Source: Pseudomonadota bacterium (GTDB lineage: Bacteria > Pseudomonadota > Alphaproteobacteria > Rhodospirillales > Magnetospirillaceae). Taken from it: a DNA stretch of 64,000 bases. Every line of letters starts with the position of its first letter. The stretch's first letter is position 1. The notes under the pieces were generated by a model. That model saw only the letters and a program-made list of their open reading frames with translations. It searched no databases and was not told where the DNA came from. Made by a program: the position numbers and the translations under genes. Shown piece by piece: positions 1 through 6,682 of the stretch. The DNA lies in the NCBI GenBank assembly GCA_023458315.1, contig JAEXAH010000152.1, positions 1 to 64,000 of the forward strand. Direction: 5' to 3'.

Positions 1-13
1 GATTCAAGATTGA

Positions 14-1087
14 ATGGCTCGTTCAATCTCAGATAATTCTGTTTCAGAGGCGTTGTCGGCGCTCTCGTCCATCGTGGACATTGAGGCGACGGCGCGTCAG
101 TTCAAGGCGTTCCTACGCCCCCGCCAGGTTCGCAGCGCTGAGGACTTGTTGCGGCTGATCCTGTGCTACGGAGCCGGGCTGTCCTTGCGGGAGGGCAGTG
201 CTTGGGCAAGCAGCGCGTCCATCGCGGAACTGAGCAATCCCGGCTTGCTACAGCGCCTCCGAAACGCGCCGGCGTGGCTGGAGCACATCGTTCAGCAATT
301 GCTGGAACGGGCACACGTTCAGCCAAGCGGCACTTGGGGCGGACGGCGTCTGCGGGTGATGGACGCCACCAGCTTATGCCAACCGGGAGCGGACCGCACC
401 ACATGGCGACTGCACGTCAGCTACGACCTGACGGGGCGGGTGGACGGGATCGAGCTGACTGACCAGAGTGAGGTCGAGCACCTTTCCCGTTTCCCCTGTG
501 CGAGGGGCGACATCTGCGTCGCCGACCGAGGCTATGCCAAGGCGGGCGACCTACGGTGCGTGATGGCCGCGGGGGCAGATTTCGTCGTGCGCAGCGGCTG
601 GAGAGCCCTGGGTTTGATCGACGAACACGGCGAAGCCTTCCGCCTGTTCGACGTGCTGGCGAACGTCGGCGACGAGCCGCAGAACCATGCCGCCTGGCTG
701 AAATCGGAGAAAAAAGGCAAGCCGACTATCCCCATCCGCTTGGTGATCGCCCGCCTGCCGCCCGACCAGGCGGAAAAGGCACGCGCGAAATTGGCCGCCA
801 ATTTTCGCAAACGGTGCCGAGCCGAGAGTGCCCGTTCCCTAGAGGCGGCGGGCTTCGTCGTGATCGCCACCAGCCTGGGCGATAGCTATTCCGCCACGGA
901 TATCCTCGACCTCTACCGGCTGCGTTGGCAGATCGAGTTGCTGTTCAAGCGCTTCAAAAGCGTGATGGATTTGGGAGCGCTGCCCGCTAAATGCCCGAAA
1001 TTGGCCAAAACCTGGATATTGGCCAAGCTTATTTTGGCGCTCCTGGCAGAAAATGCGGCGAGGAAACTCGCCGAATCTTCCCCCTGA
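14..1087 (+). CDS. IS4-family transposase, C-terminus out of frame
   Basis: DDE transposase that cuts and pastes an insertion sequence. The catalytic triad is visible: Asp117 in VMDATS, Asp171 in VADRGY and Glu308 in the IS4 signature YRLRWQIELLFKRFK, which fits Y-x2-R-x3-E-x6-K exactly. The frame closes at 1087, shortly after a helix that normally continues. A plausible C-terminal tail, ending in a basic PRRRKRQ stretch like that of IS4 relatives, is found in another frame and closes at 1259. I read this as a frameshift near 1055-1085, so the protein may be inactive. The start lies close to the window edge and I could not find terminal inverted repeats, so the limits of the element are unknown. 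Confidence 0.85.
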   Translation: MARSISDNSVSEALSALSSIVDIEATARQFKAFLRPRQVRSAEDLLRLILCYGAGLSLREGSAWASSASIAELSNPGLLQRLRNAPAWLEHIVQQLLERAHVQPSGTWGGRRLRVMDATSLCQPGADRTTWRLHVSYDLTGRVDGIELTDQSEVEHLSRFPCARGDICVADRGYAKAGDLRCVMAAGADFVVRSGWRALGLIDEHGEAFRLFDVLANVGDEPQNHAAWLKSEKKGKPTIPIRLVIARLPPDQAEKARAKLAANFRKRCRAESARSLEAAGFVVIATSLGDSYSATDILDLYRLRWQIELLFKRFKSVMDLGALPAKCPKLAKTWILAKLILALLAENAARKLAESSP

Positions 1088-1212
1088 AGGCACCGCAACA
1101 CCCTATCTCGCAGGGCCTGTATGGGCTTTGGTCACGTTCTGCTATCGGCAAATCATGCTGTCTGTGCTCGCCCTGCCCGCGCTGAACCGCACTCGCATCA
1201 TGCAGCGCCTGG

Positions 1213-1485
1213 ATGACGCTCCCCGAAGGCGAAAGCGTCAATGCCGGTCCCTATATTAGCGCCTATGGGGACCGCCCTCCCGACTTCCGCCATCTTCAGG
1301 TCCGATTGGTCTCGGGCGACGCCAAAAGGCTTAAGGCTCTCGCCGACAAGCGGGACCTGAGCATTCAGGATGTCCTAGTGGAAGCGATCAACCTCCTGCT
1401 CGCCGATTGGGGCAAACAGCCAGTAGGGAATCCGGGGACAACGAGAAAGGAAAAGGGGATGACGATTCGATCAGGCAGATCGTGA
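1213..1485 (+). CDS. ribbon-helix-helix-like small protein
   Basis: Ninety residues. The middle part has the pattern of a ribbon-helix-helix DNA-binding fold: a short strand (HLQVRLVSG), a helix (DAKRLKALADKR), a turn and a second helix (SIQDVLVEAINLLLADWG). Such proteins are often antitoxins or small repressors, but no toxin partner is visible here. The first 16 or so codons overlap the presumed out-of-frame tail of the transposase, so the natural N-terminus may have been replaced when the insertion sequence arrived. Function is not known. The fold is inferred from pattern only. Confidence 0.5.
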   Translation: MTLPEGESVNAGPYISAYGDRPPDFRHLQVRLVSGDAKRLKALADKRDLSIQDVLVEAINLLLADWGKQPVGNPGTTRKEKGMTIRSGRS

Positions 1486-1617
1486 ACACACTGAATACCG
1501 ATGGTCATCGAGGATTATAGGCCGGGGGCAATCTCGGTCCACGCAGACCCCCGGGAATGACCGCCCCCTTCCATGTGCGATGGTTTGCTCAGTTCGGCCA
1601 CCGAGACCGGAGAGACC

Positions 1618-1902
1618 ATGCAGGAAGAACCCACTTCACCCTTGATGACCGTTGCCCAGTTGGCTGATGCGTTGCGGGTGCATCGCCAGACCGCCTACGA
1701 CTATGTCCGCAAGGGCTTGATCCCCGCCGCCCGGCTTCCCGGCTCCAAGGACTGGCGTGTTCGCCGTGCGGACGTGGAGGCATTCATCGCCTCCATGTTC
1801 GTCGTCCACGAAGACCCCCGCCAGGAGAAGCGGACCGAGTGCCCCTCCCCTCGCGATTGGTTCTCCTTGGGCGCCGCCGTCGGCCCTCATAAGAACACGT
1901 AA
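1618..1902 (+). CDS. excisionase-like helix-turn-helix protein
   Basis: Small DNA-binding protein with a MerR-type HTH_17 domain: LMTVAQLADALRVHRQTAYDYVRKG, followed by the wing-like PAARLPGSKDWRVRRADVEAFI. This is the usual form of Xis/AlpA-like proteins that bend DNA for excision or activate an integrase. I chose the ATG at 1618, preceded by GGAGAG at suitable spacing; an ATG 45 bases upstream in the same frame lacks this. It lies 68 bases ahead of the tyrosine recombinase in the same direction, which supports a role as recombination directionality factor or regulator of that gene. The role is inferred from fold and position. Confidence 0.7.
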   Translation: MQEEPTSPLMTVAQLADALRVHRQTAYDYVRKGLIPAARLPGSKDWRVRRADVEAFIASMFVVHEDPRQEKRTECPSPRDWFSLGAAVGPHKNT

Positions 1903-1970
1903 ACGCGTTGGCCCCACTCATCACGCGCGCTACGGTCGCGCCCCGCCGACAGCAAGGGGAGACCATCGAC

Positions 1971-3245
1971 ATGGCAAGACCACGCAAGACCGCCCGCCTC
2001 GAACTGCGGGGACGCATCCACTACATCGTCGATGGCGGCCTGAAGATCTCCACCCAAACCGACGATCCGGGAAAAGCTCGGGTCGCCCTGGACCAATACC
2101 TCCTGGGCAAAGCGGCCGCCACACCGCCTGTTCCCGAGACTCCTCTGGTCCGTGATCTGTTGCGGGCATACGGAGATTCCAAGTTGGAGGAACGCCGGGA
2201 AAAGGTCGACGCCACCACCTACGCAGACGTCCGACGCCGCCTGGTATCATCCGGCGTCCCTGCTGCCGAAGCTCATGCGCTGGCCTCGGAACAGGCGGCG
2301 CGGAAGGCCGCATCCACCGAAGCCGCAGAAACCATGGTGTTCGTCCTGAAGCACCTGGAACGCCATCTCGGCAACCTGCCGACGACCAGGATCACGGAAG
2401 CGATCGCCCGAACCTATGCGAAGGAACGCCGGGCAGAGGGCGTCTCCTCGGCCACTTCAAAGGAGGTCGTCCGACGGGTGTCCAACTCGACGATCGCAAG
2501 GGAACTCACCATCCTCCGCGCCGCCGTGAATTGGGCCAACAAGGCCGAACGTCGCCGGGCTTGGTTTGGGGACGCCCCGAAACCTGAGTTCGGAATGCCC
2601 GCCTCGGACGGACGCGCTCGGCAGCGTTTCCTGACCAAGGGCGAGGCAGCCCGTCTGCTCGCCGCCTGCCACCTGCATCATGTGCGGTTGTTCGTCCGTA
2701 TCGCCCTGGCCACCGGCGCCCGCAAGGAAGCAATCGAGACCTTGCAATGGCCCCAGGTGGATTTTGAGCGGAACACCATCGATTTCGGCTGGGTCGCCCA
2801 CCGGAAGAAACGCCCGCTCATCCAAATGACCCGCGAACTTCGCGCCGAGCTCCTGGCGGCGAAGGCAGTTTCGACCAGCCAATGGGTGGTGGAGCGCAAC
2901 GGCGCGCGGGCAGGCAACGTCAAGAAAAGCGTGGCCAAAGCCATCGCTGCTGCGGGCCTGAAGTCCGCGGACGAAAGCGATACAGTGACCGCCCATGTTT
3001 TCAAGCACACCTTCGTGAGCTGGCTCCTGCATAGCGGCAGGTCGTTCGAGGTGATCGCCAAGATCGTCAACACCTCTCCCCACACCCTCGAACGCCATTA
3101 CGGTCACTGGGACGTCAGCCGCGCCGATGAGATCGGCGACGCGGTGGCGCTCGACGGGCACCTGAAGGCGTTGGCGGCCTGGAGCCTTCCCGAACTGGCT
3201 GGCGAGATCGAACAGCCCGGCGAAGTCGAGGACTTCTCCGATTGA
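1971..3245 (+). CDS. tyrosine recombinase/phage-type integrase
   Basis: Site-specific recombinase of 424 residues that would integrate and excise the element carrying it. It has an N-terminal arm, a SAM-like core-binding region and a C-terminal catalytic domain. Visible active-site residues are Arg251 (ATGARKEA), His342 and Lys345 in HVFKHTF, and the nucleophile Tyr377 in ERHYGH. The usual HxxR arginine is a lysine here; I have the impression that some related phage integrases also have it, but could not check. The start at 1971 has AGGGGAG upstream. The detached tRNA 3' end at 4885-4917 is a natural candidate for its attachment site, so it is probably the integrase of the 1-4.9 kb element. 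Confidence 0.9.
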   Translation: MARPRKTARLELRGRIHYIVDGGLKISTQTDDPGKARVALDQYLLGKAAATPPVPETPLVRDLLRAYGDSKLEERREKVDATTYADVRRRLVSSGVPAAEAHALASEQAARKAASTEAAETMVFVLKHLERHLGNLPTTRITEAIARTYAKERRAEGVSSATSKEVVRRVSNSTIARELTILRAAVNWANKAERRRAWFGDAPKPEFGMPASDGRARQRFLTKGEAARLLAACHLHHVRLFVRIALATGARKEAIETLQWPQVDFERNTIDFGWVAHRKKRPLIQMTRELRAELLAAKAVSTSQWVVERNGARAGNVKKSVAKAIAAAGLKSADESDTVTAHVFKHTFVSWLLHSGRSFEVIAKIVNTSPHTLERHYGHWDVSRADEIGDAVALDGHLKALAAWSLPELAGEIEQPGEVEDFSD

Positions 3246-3325
3246 AGCCCCTTGGAACCGCCGCCGTGCGGTTGTCGCATGCGACGGGACACCCGACGAT
3301 GGTGCCGGAACGATGGAGGATGGGA

Positions 3326-3823
3326 ATGGCGGAAGGCTATGTCATCAGGGACGACAAGGGCGGAGTCTGGTTCGCGTGGCGGGACACTGAATGCCTGAAG
3401 AGGGTGATGCACGCCCCCCAAGGCAAAAGGTTCTGGCACGAGGGGGAAACCGGCTTCGCCGAAGCGGAAATCGAGGGGGTGACAGAGATGATGCGGGCCG
3501 AAGGGTATGCGGCAGAAGCGACAGTCCCTCTGGGTGAGCTTTGGAACCCGCCGCCGGAACCGCGAGAGGACCCGAAGTTGGAACGGATCATCCGCAGGAT
3601 TCTGGGTGGGACGCCTTGGGAACGCTCGGGTGCAGGCGCGCTGTCCACATCGGAGACAATCACCGTGGCTTTGGCCACCGGCATGCATGAAGAACTTCCC
3701 CCACGCTTCCAGGATCCGTCAGACGCGTGGGCAAGGTTGGACGCCATCCAGCAGGCAATCGTCGGAAGGCACGTCCCCGACGACGATGCCAACTATGTCC
3801 GGGATCCGGCCCCGAAATATTGA
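3326..3823 (+). CDS. hypothetical protein of the integrated element
   Basis: Not recognised. A soluble protein of 165 residues with no signal peptide or membrane segment. The N-terminal part (YVIRDDKGGVWFAWRD) looks like a small beta-rich domain, and the rest is charged with a Pro/Glu-rich linker near residue 70. I chose ATG 3326 because GGAGG at 3315-3319 sits 6 bases upstream; the same frame is open back to the integrase stop codon, so an earlier TTG start is possible. It follows the integrase in the same direction and is likely cargo or a phage-type accessory gene. Confidence 0.6.
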   Translation: MAEGYVIRDDKGGVWFAWRDTECLKRVMHAPQGKRFWHEGETGFAEAEIEGVTEMMRAEGYAAEATVPLGELWNPPPEPREDPKLERIIRRILGGTPWERSGAGALSTSETITVALATGMHEELPPRFQDPSDAWARLDAIQQAIVGRHVPDDDANYVRDPAPKY

Positions 3824-3899
3824 GCAGGTCCCTTTCCAAGTTTTTTCACTTGGCTCCGGGAAATTTCACCGGATCTTCGGAGGCGGCAGTCTGCGCATC

Positions 3900-4319
3900 T
3901 CAAAAAGGGATGACCCCGTTGCGGAACAGGCGGACGACTTCCTCCCGATCCACGAAATCGCGTCCTTTTTCGATCTCCCAATCGGGATAGCTCAAGGGAA
4001 GCCGGTGGTAATAGACACCTATGATAGGCCTGCGCCGAGGGAATTGGTGGGCGGTCAGATCATAGATCAAGTCGCCGACTGTGACCCATAGATGGTGCTC
4101 GTGCCCGCGCTTCGTTCCCTTGATGATGCGGACATTGTCGAGGCAATATTTCTCCTCGAACAGGTACGCCAGTATCAGCGACACACTCTCGCAGCAGTTC
4201 CGCGGGAACGAGTGGCTAAACGGGTACTCGAAGACCTCCTCTTCCAAGTTCCGTTCGAGGAAGGCGAGCAATTTCCGGGCTGACCGATTCAAATCAGCTT
4301 TCGTTACCTTCTTCCCCAT
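3900..4319 (-). CDS. small protein with Cys-His-Asp (transglutaminase-like) pattern
   Basis: A 139-residue protein. Its core shows NCCESVS at the start of a helix, then HEHHLWVTVGDLIYDLTAHQF, giving Cys, His and Asp in the order and local context seen in transglutaminase/papain-like folds (helix with Cys, strand with His, strand with Asp). Enzymatic activity is therefore possible but unproven. The start at 4319 is supported by GAGGAG just upstream on this strand. It is the last gene before the tRNA-derived attachment site and is transcribed against the integrase. An 11-base-pair hairpin (4360-4385) lies in its upstream region. The substrate is unknown. Confidence 0.65.
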   Translation of the reverse strand: MGKKVTKADLNRSARKLLAFLERNLEEEVFEYPFSHSFPRNCCESVSLILAYLFEEKYCLDNVRIIKGTKRGHEHHLWVTVGDLIYDLTAHQFPRRRPIIGVYYHRLPLSYPDWEIEKGRDFVDREEVVRLFRNGVIPF

Positions 4320-4359
4320 GACTCCTCGCCCGGATTTGCTTGGTGGGAAAACGAATGGT

Positions 4360-4385
4360 ATGGGCGGGGGGATACCCCCGCCCAT
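4360..4385. repeat. perfect 11-bp hairpin upstream of the Cys-His-Asp gene
   Basis: ATGGGCGGGGG and CCCCCGCCCAT are exact complements separated by GATA. Neither strand has a T-run after the stem, so it does not look like a simple intrinsic terminator. It lies about 40 bases upstream of the leftward gene starting at 4319 and may form in its leader or mark its promoter region. Confidence 0.7.
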
Positions 4386-4884
4386 CCAGACCGTCTATTC
4401 GACGGCGAACCACCACCTGTTCGGCGGTATATGTCGGCGGCAAGGGGAAGCCGCGTCCCGAAGGGCACAGACCGTTCTTCCAACTCCTCTAAGGGAAAAC
4501 AGAACATCTGCCGCCGACAAGGACAACTAAAGCGCGCCTTCGAACAAAGGCCCAGATAAAAATGCAGACCCGCTCATTTTTTCGTTGGGACGCTTTCCAC
4601 CTAAACCGACCGAAAAGGACATGCATTCTTCGGAACCCGACCGTGCTTCCCAGCCCCATGTCACTTGCACATTCGACGGCAACGCCACCCCGGCGTCGGG
4701 GAGGTCACGGCTGCCCCGAAAAAAACGCGGATCGCTGTCCGGAAACCCCGCGAAAACCGAGGAATCGAATCAGGACAACTGTCCTGAAATGGGCTATGGA
4801 CGGCTCTGCAAGGCTCACTCCTCCGTCAGGGGCACTCACCGCAACTCACTGAAACGACAATTTTCCCATCCCTTCACACGGGTG
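4386..4884. other. no convincing gene; structured stretch inside the element
   Basis: No reading frame here has a ribosome site and a protein-like composition. An 11-base inverted repeat (TGTCGGCGGCA near 4425 and TGCCGCCGACA near 4510) with GC-rich smaller stems between could fold as one RNA of about 95 nt. A long rightward frame (from 4585) runs through the tRNA fragment and is probably chance. Confidence 0.4.
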
Positions 4885-4917
4885 GGGTCGCAGGTTCAAT
4901 CCCTGCATCGCCCACCA
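4885..4917 (+). other. tRNA 3'-end fragment, candidate attR site
   Basis: The T-arm and acceptor end of a tRNA are present without the rest. Stem GCAGG (4890-4894), loop TTCAATC and CCTGC (4902-4906) are followed by the acceptor strand ATCGCCC, discriminator A and an encoded CCA ending at 4917. No D-arm or anticodon arm precedes it. The T-arm and acceptor bases resemble alphaproteobacterial tRNA-Lys as I remember it. A tyrosine recombinase lies inside the block to the left, so this is best read as the duplicated tRNA end left at the distal side of an element that inserted into an intact tRNA gene outside the window. Confidence 0.75.
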
Positions 4918-5121
4918 TCTACTCCTTGATTTCCCTCACAAAATCGTCGCAAGAGACCGAGTTTCCAGACAGCGGGCTGTCCGGAAACCTTACGCGTTTG
5001 TGGCGAGCTCCACATCGACGACTGTCTCGGGCCGGTTGCCCAAATTTCATACATTCCCCAGGACGTCCTTCGAGGCATTGCCCTCCAGGGCCGAAGGCAA
5101 GGCTTCTCAACAAGGTTTTCC

Positions 5122-5150
5122 CCAGCGTCGGTGGATTACTCCGACGCTGG
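5122..5150. repeat. perfect 10-bp inverted repeat behind the tiny ORF
   Basis: CCAGCGTCGG and CCGACGCTGG pair exactly around a 9-base loop. It starts 8 bases beyond the stop codon of the tiny leftward ORF at 5158-5202. Downstream on that strand the sequence is GGGAAAACC, not a T-run, so termination would not be of the classic intrinsic kind. Confidence 0.65.
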
Positions 5151-5157
5151 CGCGGAA

Positions 5158-5202
5158 TTAATCGGCCTTGCCGCGACGACCGCCCATGGCGGGCTTGGGC
5201 AT
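5158..5202 (-). CDS. possible 14-residue peptide ORF
   Basis: Reads MPKPAMGGRRGKAD then TAA. It is preceded on its strand by GGGGAGG seven bases before the ATG, among the best ribosome-binding sites in the window, and followed by a 10-base-pair hairpin. The same frame is open further upstream to an ATG 40 codons earlier, so it could also be the end of a 54-residue protein. No family is recognised. It could be a leader peptide, a small basic protein or chance. Confidence 0.3.
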   Translation of the reverse strand: MPKPAMGGRRGKAD

Positions 5203-5758
5203 GCCTGTTCCTCCCCTCGGCGCCCCGGTCGTCATCCTGTCCGGGTTTCGAAAGCGTGGGCCGTCTCTTTTCGACCGGGGGCCGTAGGACAACCTCGCCG
5301 CCAGCACGTCGCCGACGCCCATGGAAGCCGAGCCGGGCGTTGCCCGGGGGTTTGGGTTAGGAACCCGCCCCGCCCTGAGTAGTCGTCATGCAGACGAAGC
5401 CGACCACATGGGGATACCCAGGCATCATCTTATGGGGCCGAGTCCGGAACGAGCCGCCGAGTCCGAAGGGACGCCCACGACCTACATTCCGCAAACGTTG
5501 ACAGCCCCTCCGGGGCGATTCGGACCGTTTCAGGGGGCTGGACGGTTCCGACATCGCATGGGAACGGCAGCATGGTCCAAATCGCCTCCAAACGGATCCG
5601 GGAGGCATTCGGAACCTTGGCGGGAGGTCAGGACGGCGTCCTGCACGCGGTTTGCGTGTTGACTCACACCCCAACATGTTCCATTTATGTTCGCATCAAC
5701 ACCACAGCCATGTCCGGACGGTCGGACGGCGCCCGATGTTCCGGTTCCGGGGGACATG

Positions 5759-6598
5759 ATGAAAATCGCGATGATCGCAGCGGCGGTAATTCTGTTCATC
5801 ACCACCTCTGCCATGGCACAGCAGAAATACCCACCGTACCCCGACGTGTGGGGACGGGAACTGCCTGTTTCCGGGCGGGGCAAACCCGGCGTGGAAACGG
5901 CTATTTACCCTGCCGCCGATGGCGACATGCTGGCCTATGAATCCTTTCTGGTCGGCGAAGGACAGGCGGCAAAAATGACCGTGCGCAGGGTCTCGTTCTT
6001 CTCCGGACAAGACGTCTCTGTTTCAAACAAGGAACTGAAACAACAGGGTGAGAAATGGCCCGGCCCGATTCCGCGCAGCCAGGGAGTGAGGCTGGATTTT
6101 CCGGACGGGCTGAAGATCAGGGCAGGCGGATTTGATAGCAAATTGCAGGGTCTTTGGTATGGCTGCCTGGATTTCTCTGTGGTGTATTCGCATCGCAACT
6201 ATATTCATGAGGCGGATAAGATTCTTGTCCGCATTTACCCGTCTGAGATAGACGTCAAGGAAATCAAGGCGGGCTGCGATCCTGAAAGGCAGCCGACCAC
6301 CTATCGGACCAGGGTGCGGTTCTCGTTCCTGTCCAGCAACCAAGATTATATCCTGCCGGACGGAACGTTTCTGACCGTGATGGACGACGACTTCCTGGTT
6401 CGCTTCGACCGCAAGCTCAATTCTCCCTTCATCGACAGCCGCCCCGACCTTTTCATCCTGGACTTCAGTCAGGTCGAACCCATCCTGGCGGAAGCCACCC
6501 GCCGCGAGACGGAAGAACCGGGCTTCAATCCGCTGCAATTCATCCATGACCGACTCACCGAGTTGGTGACGGCCATGCCCAAACCGATACCGCACTGA
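5759..6598 (+). CDS. secreted protein of unknown function
   Basis: Has a clear signal peptide: MKIAMIAAAVILFITTSAMA with a likely cut before QQ, so the mature protein is periplasmic or extracellular. It begins with YPPYPDVWGRELP, then a mixed beta-rich region with few charged clusters; only two cysteines are seen in the mature part (in WYGCLD and AGCDPE) and may form a disulfide. I chose the second of two adjacent ATG codons because GGGGG lies 5 bases upstream of it. It stands alone between the element junction and a strong terminator. I do not recognise the family; the PYPDVWG start looks like a lineage-specific secreted family. Confidence 0.65.
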   Translation: MKIAMIAAAVILFITTSAMAQQKYPPYPDVWGRELPVSGRGKPGVETAIYPAADGDMLAYESFLVGEGQAAKMTVRRVSFFSGQDVSVSNKELKQQGEKWPGPIPRSQGVRLDFPDGLKIRAGGFDSKLQGLWYGCLDFSVVYSHRNYIHEADKILVRIYPSEIDVKEIKAGCDPERQPTTYRTRVRFSFLSSNQDYILPDGTFLTVMDDDFLVRFDRKLNSPFIDSRPDLFILDFSQVEPILAEATRRETEEPGFNPLQFIHDRLTELVTAMPKPIPH

Positions 6599-6625
6599 TT
6601 AGCCGATCCGCCGGCTGGTTCACCG

Positions 6626-6660
6626 CCCCCTGGGTTTCCGCCCAGGGGGTTTTTCTTTGT
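6626..6660 (+). terminator. intrinsic terminator after the secreted-protein gene
   Basis: CCCCCTGGG (6626-6634), loop TTTCCG and CCCAGGGGG (6641-6649) form a perfect 9-base-pair stem followed directly by TTTTTCTTTGT. It ends transcription of the gene stopping at 6598 and insulates the next one. Confidence 0.9.
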
Positions 6661-6682
6661 CCACACGACTGAGGACCACATC

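Larger units (their letters stand above)
4918..5757. other. 840-base region without a recognised gene
   Basis: Both strands were read for tmRNA, RNase P, SRP RNA and common riboswitch cores; none was recognised. Apart from the short ORF at 5158-5202 and the hairpin at 5122-5150, nothing can be supported. Reading frames over 60 codons have poor starts and odd composition. Its position just beyond the element junction and its moderately GC-rich, non-coding look suggest an intergenic region, perhaps with an unidentified RNA. Confidence 0.5.

Noticed and set aside
4585..4929. Rightward frame of 114 codons ending past the tRNA fragment
   Set aside because: It translates the T-arm and acceptor end of the tRNA remnant, has no ribosome site and no protein-like features.
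5200..5560. Considered tmRNA, RNase P RNA or a riboswitch in the long gene-free region
   Set aside because: No tag-peptide reading frame, no P4-type core and no known aptamer core could be found on either strand.
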